Assembly: GCA_021234155.1 (NCBI GenBank)
Contig: JAJEKV010000030.1
Span: 2,501,842 to 2,565,841, forward strand
DNA length: 64,000 nt
DNA from: Isoetes taiwanensis
Taxonomy: Eukaryota > Streptophyta > Lycopodiopsida > Isoetales > Isoetaceae
Direction of reading: 5' to 3'
The position numbers were made by a program, and so were the translations under genes. Of this stretch, positions 43,905 through 56,800 are shown one piece after another; within the stretch, counting starts at the first letter, position 1; each line of letters opens with the position of its first letter. The notes under the pieces were generated by a model. That model was not told the origin of the DNA and searched no databases. It saw only the letters and a list, made by a program, of their open reading frames with translations.

Positions 43905-44260
43905 GAAGCCAAACCTTCAACATGTGCAATAAGAAGAGGTAATGTAAAATTTGTCAAACGGACTGAGTCTCCTTTGTATTTCCGATGCTATGTTCATAAT
44001 GCACCAAGCGGTTTCTAGAAGTCTGTTAGACATAAGCTTAGCAACGATAAATCGGATAAAAGCTCAAACGGAACAAGTACCTGCTCCTCGGAAGAGCCAA
44101 ATGAAAGATATTTCACCAACAAGGATATCACACCAGCCTGAATCATGACATCCACAAGTGGAACAAGATTGCCGGATAAAAGACGTCGAAGTTTCTTGAG
44201 TGCTTCCACCCTTTTATTTGATGAAAATTTATCCTTAGGAAAGAAGAAATAAAAGTCCGT
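43905..44260 (-). pseudogene. Importin alpha-9-like exon fragments (ARM repeat 1 and start of 2)
   Basis: On the minus strand 44,081-44,235 reads KRVEALKKLRRLLSGN, then VDVMIQAGVISLLVKYLSFG and SSEEQ, ending at a splice donor (CAG/GTACTT). At 43,960-44,022 LLETAWCIMNIAS follows. After a frame change LPLLIAHVEG appears (about 43,917-43,945). This is the order in plant importin alpha-9 (LRRLLS...LSFGSPDEQLLE.AWCLTNIA...LPLLIAHL). The protein is a nuclear import adaptor. The gap between the two parts is only 58 bp and leaves one extra base. A stop lies just upstream of KDKFSSNK. The remaining ARM repeats are absent. The fragment stops within about 50 bp of the NLP fragment. Confidence 0.75.
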
Positions 44261-44870
44261 TTACTTGTCCAATCTTTGGAAACGACACGTGATTCCGGTA
44301 GAGCCGGCCTGAAACACCACACGATCTGTATTTGAGAAATAAATTTTGAAAAATGACAATTGCACATTACAACAAAATATATGAACCTGGTTTGTATGGA
44401 TGGCAAAGCTAGAAAATAGCTTCGTCCAAAGGAGATCCTTATGATGTCCTGAAATCGACACCAATAACAAGTATAAAAAACACCACAAGAATTCGATGCA
44501 AAACCTAGGGTCGAATCCGGATGCGTGCGGCGATATCGATTCATCTGCGACCAAGCCGGAAGGGTGCAAGCCACAATCCAATAAGCGCACTAAGAACACT
44601 TTTAAAAGCATCTCTACCGTCGATTAAATCTAACTTGGCAGAGATTAGCGCACAAACTATCATAAAACGCCATTATTATTATATAATATAGATATAGATA
44701 GATAGATAGATAGATAAACAATGATTACATGATGTTCTTTTTGGTTTAGATGCTAGATATTCACTCAAGGGAGTTGGACTGAGTATATGTTGTATTGTTA
44801 TAAATTGCTTGTTTGTTTATTTGGTTTTGTTTTCTTTTATTAGGGCCCTAAGGGCCAAAAATTTTTTTTA
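44261..44870. other. Left-over sequence upstream of the importin fragment; (GATA)n
   Basis: The minus strand has an intron-like stretch ending TTTCAG/GCCGGC near 44,310 and a 116-codon open frame (44,261-44,611) without a recognisable domain. A (GATA)n microsatellite lies at 44,690-44,716. Confidence 0.35.
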
Positions 44871-44874
44871 GTAT

Positions 44875-45335
44875 AACTACCAACACATAACTACCATTAA
44901 CATTAATTAATACAAACCATTGCATTCCACACTTAAAAATAAAATCCCCCCTTAAACCCCCTTTGGTTTGGGTGCATATTCACACGGGGGGTGACTCCGG
45001 GCGGCGAGAGCCCCTAAAATTATGTTACACATGTACAAAATCAACACCATATAGTACATTATCTTAAATCTTATAGTATTTCTCAAACCGTGGTTATACA
45101 ACATACCAAACTTTGCGGGCATACCCCACAAACGAGGATTTTTATGTACGGTCTAGATCGAGGAATAAAAGGCATATATGCTCATCCAACGACTCTCGAT
45201 GCGGAATCACCCCGTGTGAATATGCACCCAAACCAAAGGGGGTTTAAGGGGAATTTTATTTTTAAGTGTGGAATGCAATGGTTTGTATTAATTAATGTTA
45301 ATGGTAGTTATGTGTTGGTAGTTATGTGTTGGTGA
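44875..45335. mobile_element. Foldback element family, copy B (both arms)
   Basis: The left arm starts ACCAACACATAACTACC and runs through ATTAACATTAATTAAT, TTCCACACTTAAAAATAAAA and CCCTTTGGTTTGGGTGC. The right arm is the inverse, ending GGTAGTTATGTGTTGG twice (an 18-bp duplication). The ends of the central part carry TCACACGGGGGGTGAC and CACCCCGTGTGA. The outer left edge has GGGCCCTAAGGGCCAAAAAT, as in copies A and C. The right edge abuts gypsy coding sequence directly. Confidence 0.85.
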
Positions 45336-45692
45336 AAAGCTTCTTAGGTATGACAAGTTTTTTGAGAATGTATGTTCCTCATTATTTTCACAACTATAAG
45401 TCCAATTTTAATCCCACAAGAGTGGGAAAATTCTCAAAGAATGAAAGTAAGCATATTTTTGGTACATGCCAAGAATCTTTTGACAAGGTCATAAAATGCT
45501 ATTTGTCATTCTATTTTGCTAAAGCCTCAGATTTTGAGAAACCTTTTAAAGCTTATATCGGTGTCACAAACAAGGTAATTCATTTGGCATTACTCGGGAT
45601 GACAATGTTATCTCCTTTTTGCCAAAGAAATGGTCCATTAATCGAAGTTAATATATCCCGTGCTCGAGAAGAGTCACGGTACCGCAATATGT
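45326..45692 (+). pseudogene. Ty3/gypsy reverse transcriptase/RNase H junction fragment
   Basis: The plus strand reads VKSFLGMTSFLRMYVPHYF, CQESFDKVIKC, ASDFEKPFKAYIGV and NISRAREESRYRN. These correspond to the conserved FLG...YYRRFIPNFS, FEKLK..L, PDF.KPF...TDAS and SRAL..AE.RY segments of plant gypsy polyproteins. The element reading continues at 47,150. Upstream RT sequence is missing: foldback B is there instead. Downstream the dispersed repeat and foldback C interrupt it. The catalytic TDAS is changed to YIGV. Confidence 0.65.
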
Positions 45693-46640
45693 AGCATAAT
45701 AACATGGGGGTTTTTTTGTGTTTTTACGCTTTTCACTAAGGTTTTCTATGATTTCGCGGATGTATTCAAATGGATGTACTAATGCGTACATCTAGAGTGC
45801 ACCATTTTCGAAGCCATTGATTTTAGCCTTTTTTTTTTTCCAATGGTCAACAACCAATGGCTCACAACAAAGCCCTTTTTTTTGTGCGTGTGGTGCATAA
45901 TGGTCAACAACCAATGGCTCACAACAAAGCCCTTTTTATGCGTGGTGCATAATGGTCAACAAACCAATGGCTCACAACAAAGGCCTCTTTTGTGGGCTTG
46001 AAGGGCGCATGTAGTGCAGTTTCTCCCCGGCAACACATTTCTTATCATAACTTTTGATTTTGAGCTGCTTTGAGATGATTTTATTGCTTTGGAAAGCTCT
46101 CTCGAGATCCTTTCGATGATGTATGATATCGATATGTTTGGTTACGTTATCTATGTTAAAACAGCAATTTTCGGCGGGTTTGGTAGGCTTTCACATCCTA
46201 CCAAAGATTAAGCGCTATTGAATATTGTTTTATGGCTCATTCGAATGAAGCTTGCAAAAAATTACCATGCATTTTAGATTTTGAGGCGGGTTATTAAGCA
46301 AATTCAAGGCTTCTAGATCCTTGTACTAACAAGCGTAAAAGTTTCCCACTTTGGTTTCACCACAAGAATCCATGGAGGCCAAAGGTCAGCCGTTTAAATT
46401 CCGTTGAAAAATGTTTGTATATGGGTGTTGCAAACTTTATGACTTTAATAAAATCCGCTCCTATCTTTATGGTAACTTTTACTTATGTTCTATTTGTTTT
46501 ATTGTGATGAAATTCAAAAAAGCTGGGCTGTGTGATGAAAGCCTCAAATGAATTCTAGTTTTTTTCGGTTTGAATTCTAAATTTTTTGTCACACTGGGAG
46601 GGAGGGATGTCCCCAAGGCCCAAGGGCCAAAAATTTTTTG
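45684..46640 (+). repeat. Dispersed repeat upstream of foldback C, with 3 tandem ~55-bp units
   Basis: The beginning (ATATGTAGCATAATAACATG, TTTTCTATGATTTCGC, TAGAGTGCACC) matches 37,790-37,910. The end (GTTGCAAACTTTATGACTTT, GATGAAAGCCTCAAATGAAT, TTTTTTGTCAC) matches 38,680-38,785. At 45,842-45,990 lie three tandem units beginning AATGGTCAACAACCAATGGC and CTCACAACAAAG. Confidence 0.7.
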
Positions 46641-47146
46641 CAACACAAACCATTAACATCAACATATGTAAAAATCCCCCAACACATAACAACCATTGAC
46701 ATTAATTAACACAACCATTGGGTCCAAACACATTTAAATTAAAATCCCCTTAAACCTTTGGTTTGGGTGCATATTCATGTAAGTGACGGGTGGGTAGGGA
46801 GAGAGCCCTCATAATTGTATTTTTGCAATTTTACAAAATCAACATCATATAGTATTCCGCTTGAAATCTTATAGTATTTTTGAATCTTGTTATACAAGAT
46901 AGCAAATTTTGTACTTGCATACCCCACAAATGAGGAACTTTACGCGACGGGCGGTAGATTAAGGAATAAGGGGTGAATATGCCTATCCAAATTTCTCTTT
47001 GCCTGAGTCACCCCCTGTGTATATGCACCCAAACCAAAGGGGGTTTAAGGGGATTTTAATTTAAATGTGTTGGACCCAATGGTTGTGTTAATTAATGTCA
47101 ATGGTTGTTATGTGTTGGGGGATTTAATTTTTATATGTTGGATGTT
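46640..47146. mobile_element. Foldback element family, copy C (complete, about 500 bp)
   Basis: The left arm (CCATTAACATCAACATATGT, CCCCCAACACATAACAACC, ATTGACATTAATTAACACAA) and the right arm (TTGTGTTAATTAATGTCAAT, GGTTGTTATGTGTTGGGGG, TATATGTTGGATGTTAA) are inverted copies of about 140-190 bp. The centre resembles copy A: AATCAACATCATATAGTATT and TGCATACCCCACAAATGAGG. It lies between two halves of gypsy RNase H sequence. Confidence 0.85.
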
Positions 47147-47149
47147 AAA

Positions 47150-48700
47150 TAGATAGACAAGGTCATTTGCTGCAAAATAATCACACTCAAGTTTATATGA
47201 AGCAAAATCCTTTGTCCCTTCTATTTGCAAAAAAAGCAGCCAAAGGCCAAATTGTGTAGATGGTCTTGCAAGACTCAGGCCTACAATATTGTTGTCAAGG
47301 TGGTGAATTTAGTTGAAAATCCTAGCTCTTATTTACCTTATGATTTGTTTGAGCATGAAGATCAGGAGGGACTGAATGAGATTGACTATGCTACTAACCT
47401 GATTGCCTTTCATGAAAAAGATTTGGATTGGCAGTTTGATATTAGGAACTATTTGGAGAACAATGAGTTCCCAAAGGACATGAGTAGCAGTCAAGAAAGA
47501 AGATTCAAAGAGAAGTGCAAGAAATTCAGGTTAATAGGAGCAAAGTTGACAAGGAAGGTGGATTGCTGAGATGTGTGAATCCTGGAGAAGCCAAAATGAT
47601 TATTGAAGCTTGTCATGAAGGCATCTATGGAGGACACTTTGCTGCCGATGCAACTGCAAAGAAAATTTTGAGGTCTGGATATTTCTGGCTTGCTCTTTTT
47701 AAGGATTGTTATAATGCCATTAAGTGTTGTCATAAATGCCAAATTTTTGGCAAGAGGGTATTGCAACCGGATCCCCTCACCATATAACTTCTCGTGGCCA
47801 TTTTCAAACATGAGGGCTTGACTTTATAGGTCCAATAGATCCTCCCTCATCTACTCAGTGCACCAATTTATCCTTATGGCTATAGATTATTTCACAAAGT
47901 GGGTTGAAGCAGCCCCACTTAGAGAGGCAAATGCTTTTACTACATCACCATTTCTCCATGAGAATATTTGTGCCCATTTGGAATTCCCATTAAAATTATC
48001 TCCTCGATAGGGGAAGTCAATTCATGAACCAAACCATTGCTTTGTCGCTAGCCACACCTCAAAGTTAAGCACACTAAAAGCTCAAAGATGATACCCTCAA
48101 GGAAAATGGTCAAGTCGAGTCAACTAACAAGGTTCAAGTCAATCCTTAAGAAAACCATTAGCATCTCCAAAAAGAGATTGGCACTTGAAGCCGCATGATG
48201 CATTATGGGCATATAGGATCATCATTAAAGCATCTACTAAACATACACCCTTCAGCCTTGTTTATGGCATAGAATCTATTGTGCCAATCGAGCTTGAGCT
48301 ACCATCTTTTAGGTTGTCTTATCAAATAAATTTAGAAATGGAGGATGCACTACGAGAAAGGTGTATAAGGTTGATGCAGCTGGAAGAACACAAGTATGAA
48401 GCCGAGAATGCAGTTTTGATAAAAAAAAAAAGCCAAAAGATATAGCAAAAGATTTAAAGTTGCTCATAAGCTCCAAGGTACCCTCAAAATAGGTGAATTG
48501 GTTCTTAAATGGAATAAGGCAAAGGGAAGGTGTAGCAAAGAAAATTTGAGCAACAAAATTTGAGAATCTTGGAAGGGTCTTTTTGAGATAATTGGGGTAA
48601 AGGTGTAAAGATTCCTATTGGTTGAAGGATGTTCTTGATGGTAGAATTTGTTAAACCCATCAACATTTTGCACTTGAAGAGGTAACTGGCAACAAGATGT
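47150..48700 (+). pseudogene. Ty3/gypsy RNase H tail and integrase, decayed
   Basis: In order on the plus strand: an RNase H tail-like NNHTQVYMKQNPLSLLF, then CRWSCKTQAYNIVVKVVNLV and ENPSSYLPYDLFEHED; the zinc-binding GGLLRCVNPGEAKMIIEACH, EGIYGGHFAADATAKKIL and KCCHKCQIFGKR (HHCC intact, about 47,560-47,770); integrase core MAIDYFTKWVEAAPL (first Asp, about 47,877) and DRGSQFMNQTIA (second Asp, about 48,007); then ALWAYRIIIKASTKHTPFSL, VYGIESIVPIELELPSF and LEMEDALRERCIRLMQLEEH (48,200-48,400). Frameshifts separate these pieces and the third acidic residue is not visible. This element family differs from the one at 3.6-5.0 kb. Confidence 0.85.
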
Positions 48701-49900
48701 CACCTTGAGTTTATTTAGTTAAAAAATCTATTGAGAACTTATAGGTAGAGTAGTCTAGTTTGCTTTTGAACCTGATTATAATTGCAAAACAAAAATAGAA
48801 GAAGAAAAGACAAAACATAATGCAAGAGTGCTTTTAAGAATTAGTTTGTGTTCTTAGACTAAAGAAGTTATTTAGCTAGAAGTATTCATATGTTCAAGGT
48901 TTCCACCATCAAACTAATGCAAGGACGAGGAGATCCATGCAGGTGCCGGCTTTTTGTACAAGGCTCAACTTATGTGTGCTTATTGCTAAAAGTTCTGATT
49001 TCCATGCATGCATCCGAATTTGTATTCACACATGTCATGTTCACACATTTCTCTTCCATACTGCGCAGATACCGTTAGCCGCCGGGTTCTACCATAACAA
49101 AGAACTCATTGTGCTAACAAGCATATTGTCACATGCGGAACACTTTCATATACATTCTTTTCCACTGACCTACTCAAGATTTGCCCTCGATCCACGAGAC
49201 ACTTCAATTCAATGATTTCCCATCAAATACACCATACCGGGCATATTTCCCCATCCGGCAATGTTATTTTATGATAATAATCTCTATTTGTCATGCAGAT
49301 TCAATTGTTTTCTATATTCATAACCACGCATATAATATCCGGCTCACTTGCGAACATTTTTTCTTTTCATCCATTTGGGGATCACGTCGCCAAACCATAT
49401 TTCCACACGACCAACCTATTCTTTACATTTTGATGATCTTTGCCATGCTATGGCAAGATAGAAAAGCAAGACACATATTGATATACTTATAATGATGTTG
49501 ACTTGAGCATATATACAAACACCATTGATTTGAAGAGAACACATTAAGAAATCATAAGTGGATACTTGAAGATTAAGTAAAGACATTTATGAAAGATCAT
49601 ACAAGCATGCAAAAAGCTGATTCAAAGCAGAGCAAGTAAGGCTCCACGAGTTGACTTGGTATGTTTCTTGGCATGACTATTTCACAGGATCCATCTCTTG
49701 GGCCCATAGGCCTCCAAATTCCATGCCTAGCCTTCATATCCTAGTAGCAAATTGGCAAAGGAAACTTTTCTAGTCAAAACATGTCATTCATACACCATTC
49801 ACACTTCACACATCCATCATGCCACCACCATCTTGTAAAGCAAAAATTCCAAAATTTGGGCCATCTCCATGATCTAGGGTCAAATTCTCTCTCAAAAGTC
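48701..49900. other. Region after gypsy integrase, no gene
   Basis: AT-rich sequence of the type that separates integrase from the 3' LTR in some gypsy lineages. A purine-rich run (AATGGAGAGAAAAAG, near 49,902-49,916) could be a polypurine tract. Open frames up to 103 codons show no domain. Confidence 0.35.
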
Positions 49901-50870
49901 AAAATGGAGAGAAAAAGTGCAAAAATTCCTAAGGGAATCAAGAAAAAGTCAAAGGATCAACGCTGCACAAAGTTTGCAATTCTATATGCACTAGTGCCAC
50001 CACCCATATCACCACTCAAAAGTTGCCAAATCATCACACACATCATCACCATTGCCATGTCATCACACACACATGTCACCCTTTATAAAAGTCTATTTTT
50101 CTTCAAAATTTCCCCGAATAAGTTATTTGGACCATTAAAGGGACATGTCATCATGCCACATCATCACTAATGCTTCCATATCACCCCCCACGTATCACAC
50201 ACATCACTTCGCGGACGCCCCTACTAAATATACTAGCCAGGCTGCATGGTACACTCAGGGAAATCCCCATCGGGTCTTCCGACCCCACGAGGGTTCTCCG
50301 TCTATCCCGCACGGGGGGATGACCTTAGTGTGGGAAGGGGACACGAAGGTGTTCTCGCGCCCCTTCCTATGGGCTCCTATCCCATGGAAGCATAAACAAC
50401 GTCGTAACTAGCAACATCAACACATCATACTACCTCGAAGGGTAGTCCATCCACATATCCATAACCAAGAAAGAAGATAACAATATGCCATGCTAAACAT
50501 GAGAGCTCCTACCCATGGTCTCAACAATACGAGGATGACCGGACCGCTAAGCCTCAAGATAGCGAAAGTGAGCTAGATCGGAACTGGCATGACTCTAAGG
50601 CCTTCGGACACGCTTAATCCCCATGGTATCACCCGCCGGGACTACTTTCCTGCGTTGCATCTCCCTAACCGGCCGAGGAAGGGGTTGCATCTCCCTTCTT
50701 CGGTCTAGAGGTTCCACGGCGTTAGAGAATCGCATGGCGACACGATTAAAGACATGTTCCCCCAAAATGAGCTAAAGGCGACACTTTTAACTCCGGAGAG
50801 GCGAGCGACATTAATTGTTCAGGAGGTGCTCAGGACCCATGCCTGACTTCCATACAAAGGGTTGATGTAA
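49900..50870 (+). mobile_element. LTR-like block after the gypsy element
   Basis: A TATA-like CCTTTATAAAAG at about 50,079 is followed by a GC-rich stretch with many short inverted words (50,200-50,800). The motifs GCCACC..ATATCACCACTCAAAAGT and GCCAAATCAT near 50,000-50,030 resemble 61,676-61,712, so a related block may lie at the right end of the window. No TG...CA borders could be fixed. No gene is visible. Confidence 0.4.
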
Positions 50871-53800
50871 AGTGGGCCATTGTAGTTGTCCCCCGCCCCC
50901 CTAGAATAGTTTGAAATGTAGGTCAAGTCCCCCAAGAAGAGTTTGAAATATATAGGTCAAGAAGTGGTTAGACGTAGGCATTAATACTAAAAACTACCAA
51001 AGTGCATTAATTAGGAAATTTGTTCTATTAGCTAGTTACAGAAAGCAAGAATCGTGGTAATTACTATTTCACCAATTGTATGGAGGGAAATGGGCAAAAT
51101 TGGGAGCACGGGCAGGATCAAGGTTGCTTTCGATCCAATTGCATTAATTCCGATCAATTGCATGTTTCCTAACATTGCATGACCGATCAATTGTGAATCC
51201 TTCCTAACATTTGGCATTGGCGGATAATTTAAATTGAATGTGTTTTTCTTGAAGAAATGGAACTGAATCAGGGATTGAACTATTGGAATCCCGACAGGTG
51301 GGTCCGGACTACAAGACAGAAGGCAAAATTTCCAGGAAGGAGGAAGAAAAGAACAAGAGAAGAGGAAACCCAGAGGAAAAGACGCCAACGCCAGAGAAAA
51401 AGAAAATGAAGATGCATTGGTTTTTAGTGCTAATGCATGTTTTTTTGGAGTAGAAAGAAGCATAGCCACGCAGAGGGAGAGTGGGTGTGAATCTAGTGGA
51501 ATCATTCTTGAAGGCCTAAGCATATGAGTAAAATGAAAAGGGATTCTAAAATTACTTTTATTGACATAAGGCATTAGATGGAATTGTGGGAGATGATCTC
51601 GGGGGACTTAAAAAGCAAAAGACAAATGATAATAAGTAACATCGGGGAGTCTATTAAGACCGTGAAATGAATCTACAAATTTGGATTGTTTATCGCCAAA
51701 AAGAGTTGTTTGGCTATATGGCGGTTGGTGGAGAAAATGAGAATTTGAGTAAGAGAAAAATTGAAAGCTACTTGATGTTCATCAAAAATATTTCCAGCTA
51801 AGAAAAACGGGGAAGAAATGATTTGCAATGGAGGAAAGTGGATTGTATTATAAAAAGATCTAAAAGGTGTGACTCTATCTGATTCAATTATTACACTTGT
51901 ACAAACATTTTGGACCTCAAACACTAGAGTTTCTCCAAATACTAAGGATGTAAAATTTAGAAGACTAGAAACTAAATATTAAGAGTGGAGCATCACGACA
52001 CATTATCCGAAACAATCTCGGGTTGGTATCTCTTCTTATCTCTTCCTTTGATTTCAACAACAGGTTGCTATAGTGGTTGGATTAAAAGTTTATATCGAGG
52101 CATATCTCTTTATAGTTCTCGCTGCATCAATTATTGAGAGCTACAATGGTTTCTGATCCTAGCCATAGTGGCTTGTCTTTAACTATAATTTCATTTGTGC
52201 CCTTTGATCTTCAATGGTTTGTTTTCATTTATTGCCCATATCTTTAACCATAAGTGGTTTCTTTTCAAACCGCAGTTTATTCTTTGAAGATATAGTGGAT
52301 CTCAAACCATATTCACACATAGGTTGAGTGCAAGTTATAATAATGTGAAGTGTTTCAACATAGTTCTGGGTGCAACCATAATGGTGTGTGCTTTAAACAT
52401 AGTTGGAGGCACTCTTGGAACCACAAAGGGTAGTAAATTGGAAGACTTGTAGTAGAGTGGTATACTGATATGATTATGGTTTATTTGTAGTAAAAGTGGT
52501 ATAGTGCGGGGTTATGGTTTGTATTCCTATGGTTTGTAGTAGGTAAGTGTAAAGACGTAGTAAGTGGTATACGCGAATGGGCTATGGTTTGTAGTAGTAG
52601 TAAATTATTGTATCTGTAAAGAAGATTATGGTTTTGTATTCCTCTTTTGTGCTATACTTTGAGAGTTATTTTGCATGCTAAATACATATATTCTACGGTC
52701 TGCAATGCGAGCGGTTCAAAGAAGAATACCACGGCTAAGGTAGGGCAAGATCTTTTCAAAAGTTAAAACCATGGTTTGTGGTGAAGCAAAGACTATAATA
52801 CATGCATTTGTATTCATCATGTTAGGCTTGGAATGCCGCTTGATGCATTCAAAACAATGAGAAGGAAGCATTTCGAACCTTGTGAATGTACTTGTAGTGT
52901 ATGTGAACCTCACCATGGTTCTTGCTTAATGCTCACGGCGTTAATATTTCTCTTCAACACATGAGTTATGGAGGTGCATTGTTTGTCAAAAGTTGATGAT
53001 GAGTTCCATAGGAAGGATTTGCCTTTATGGTACTTGTCAATTGTGGCAGCATCTCAAGTTGCATATATGTCCTCTTGAATTGAGTGATGCAGAGCTGAAT
53101 TGGGAGTATTTGGGATGAGGGTGCGGGGATTGGGCAAGAATGGGGAACCAAGGAAGATTCGAAGCATCAATACAAAAGACCACTTAGAGAATTTGTGGAG
53201 AAGTTACATGATAGATTAAAGAGGTTTCCTTTGCATAACTTTTTGTGGTACAAATGGCAAGACAAGCAATTTCGTGAAAGCCGCTGTAAAATCTACCCTC
53301 GGATGGGTAGTGGTCTCAAAGGGTGGATTTTGCTTGAGAACTACACCTTCAAAAGAACGTCTTGAAGTGCAATTCAAGATGGTGCGGCAAAGATAACGTA
53401 ACAATCCTTGTTCACATTACTTATGTGGATGAAAGTGGGCAAATGTAGTAAAAAAACACACTTCTATATCTCGATGACAAGAAGCATGATACTCTCTTTG
53501 TACAACATTGTTTTAAAGATGCATTTCCGGTACATGGAGGCCAAAGGCTAAAACCCAAAAAAGGCATTGATTCCGGTTTGATGGTCGATCACAATTTAAG
53601 GCTTCGTCCAATGTATTTTTGTTCTCGATTTTCAGTTGAAACAGTGTGGATGATGTGGAGTTATTTGGTTCAAACCATGAGTAAAAAACCGTTAACGATG
53701 GCAAGGCTCTAACCGAAGAGGTGGATTAGAATGATGCAACTCTTGTTTCTCGAGATAAAGCTTGAAAATGCACATGACGTTAGGGAGGTACCATTTTGAA

Positions 53801-56800
53801 AAAATTTTTTCCCATGGAATTTCTTCCACTTACTCACAACAAGATCTTGTAAGAAGATATTTTTTGGGAAGTTATTTTTTAGGGAGATTCGTGATGTTGT
53901 GAGGTCTAAAGGGGTGGAAACAAATAAAAGGATACGAGAAACATTCATTGTGTTCATGCTCAATCTTCAAATCCAACCTGATATTTGCATACTCGCAAGT
54001 TATCATGCTTTTGTAGTTCTTTGCTTAGATGGACATTAGGATAGATGTGAGAACAAGGCATCACGTTGATGAATGGGGAGGTTAGTGGTAGTAGAGCCTA
54101 CCAATTCCGGTGAACTGATATGGTGGAGGCCCGTCTCAAAAGAGCTCACATTCTCTATTAAGTCGGATATCTTAGCTAGTGCTCTTAAAGTGGGTGATAA
54201 CTTCGCGGTTGTTGCGCAAAGATAATGAAAGTGCATTCTATTGAGTCCGGATTTTGAAAAAAGATGGTGTATGGTTTTAAAAGGTGAAAGTTTCCCTAGA
54301 AAGGCATATATTATAGAAAGCTTCAAAGGAGCAGATCATCATATGAACTTTGTAGGAATGAAGAAAAATATAGTGTTTGCAACACAAATTACTGCTATTC
54401 GAGTTTCCATGAATGCAAACTAAGCATCATGTCAAAGGGAGTTACGAGGATATTCACACTTGGTGATGAAATAATCGAATATTAAAACCGTAGATGGGCT
54501 GATAAAGTAAGTGATGAAGAATGAGTTAGATAAGATGAGGAGCAAAGATACTGGAATATGCGACAAGCATTGAAGGGTCAAGGCTGTAGTTGATTGATGT
54601 AAACTTTTGTTGTTCATATGCTTGATTTCAAGAATCAAGAAAACACTCTTATTTGAAGTCACCCTTTTGGATTTAGATTATACCGCTAGACATCTTGAAT
54701 ATGAGATATGATTCATATGGGAATATCGGACTTATCTATTTTGAAAATATGAGAATTGTGTATTTATTGTATCCAGTAATTGTGTCCCATTCTTTGAAGT
54801 TTCCTTCGCGATGTGTTCCATGTACTTTCGGACCCAAAACTATTGCCTTGTTGCCGTGTTGGCGAAATATCTTAGGCATAAAACCATGAGGAGTTGTTTA
54901 TGTCCCAGTTTGTATTGCATCGACCTGGTTTATTGCGGTTTAGTCCTTGTAACAAATAGACCTAAATCAAATGAAATAAAACATTCCTCGAAGGTGTTTA
55001 TATAGCCCACAATCATGAATGGAAAAAAAAAAAACCATTGTTATATAAACATTTGCATTTTATTTGGGTTGGATTGGGTCTTCATGGGAAGGGAAGAAGA
55101 AAAGCCCTTGCTATGAAGATCCATTCCTTGATCAATTCGCTTTTAAAGATTTTCTTAATTGAAACTTGTGTTGAACTTGTAGTCATGGTGAAATAGTTAA
55201 GGTTATTGTCAACCCTAAAAGAAAAAGCAATATTGAATAATTTGAAGGTTCAATGGTCTAAGGGCTTCATATTATTACCAAGCTGTGGGATATATGTGAA
55301 TCCGATCGAAATGCAGCTCGATAATAGGGTCAATCCCCAAATGTATTTTAATCCATGCAGGATGGATTTACTTCTTAATGATTCGACCGCGATGAAAATG
55401 CCTTGTATAAAATAACGTATACGCTTAGACTTACGTTTGGACGTTGGATGATGATGACTGGATGGCATAACACGTGTTTGACTTGATTTGGTAGACAGTA
55501 TGGACTGTCACTTGATTGCCACATGGATACTACATGAAAATCCCTTTGATTTTCACTGTGGTAATACTTGTGCAGGCCTATTAAACCAAAACAATTCAAG
55601 GTTCCATAATTTTGTTACCATAATAAACTTAATTATGACCATTGCTTTGCATAATGTAACATTGCTATTTATGCCTTGCAAAATTGTGACCATTGCTTTG
55701 CTCTTATGAACATGCACCGCTTGCAAATTAAAATTCATATTAAACATAATTGCACCATTGCTTTCGCACAATGAATACAGTTATGTTTCTAGTAAAAAAT
55801 GGTGACTATGATAAATATACCTGCACTTATTGCTTTGCATAACAAAGGTGCTAGTTATGCATTGCCGTGACCATTGCTTGCATATGAACTAGCACATTGT
55901 TTGTACATTTTAAACCATAAACCCATGAAAATTAACATATGTGGCTATAAGGGAGTTCAAGGTTCACTCATAAACTTGATGTGAAGTTCATACTTATAAG
56001 GTTTATGGTTCAATTATAAAAGTTTTGGTTCATAAAGCTTATGGTAACGCCATAAAGACTCCCCAAATGTGACCATTAACAAATCAAAACCAATAGTTCA
56101 CCAACATGCAACCAACAATAGTGTACAAAAAAAATTCAAATGGACAAGGCATTGATTGCATGGCACTTTTAGATGTAATGCTGAATGTCGATGCATGACT
56201 CCATTGCACCCCGATTGGAATCGAGCTCTTTATCTCCTTCCAATTCCCCACCACAATCAGATCTAGAATGGCCGTGAATCAAGATCACCGGCCAGAGTCT
56301 ATGGATCTAACTGGTGAGTCTAGCTGCAAGAGCAGATCAAGTATGTTGATTTTTTGTGTGGAGGTGGGAGCCTAGTTCGGCAAGCAAGGAGTCAGAGTTT
56401 CTGAAAAAGGTTCAAGAGTGGCTAGACCGCTTCATTCGTAACACCATGAGCGCCTTTCCGAGATGATGAGATCTGCTAATGGCAATGACCGTGACATTCG
56501 TTTGGGACGCGGCCTAGGATACCCACAATTTTTTCAATGTTGTGCTTTTGTTTCTCCATGACTTGGCAGATGCTTACCTCTTTTGTGATGGAACATGCAC
56601 GCTATGAAAAAGTCTTTTAATAGAATTCGATCAAGTAATGATTGTTTTGGGAGTATATAATATAAACTTCAGCTTTCAATGTCATGTATTTCTTGGTCTA
56701 TTTCAACCGATACATTCTGGATCTTGTCTATTTCTTTTTGATGTAACTTCTTGTCTATTCTTCAATGTTTTAAATATATTCACCATTCTCGAAGTTTTTT

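Noticed and set aside
51032-51574. 180-codon minus-strand open frame
   Set aside because: It lacks any domain I recognise. The sequence is strongly purine-rich on one strand, which favours long open frames by chance, and no splice context is evident.
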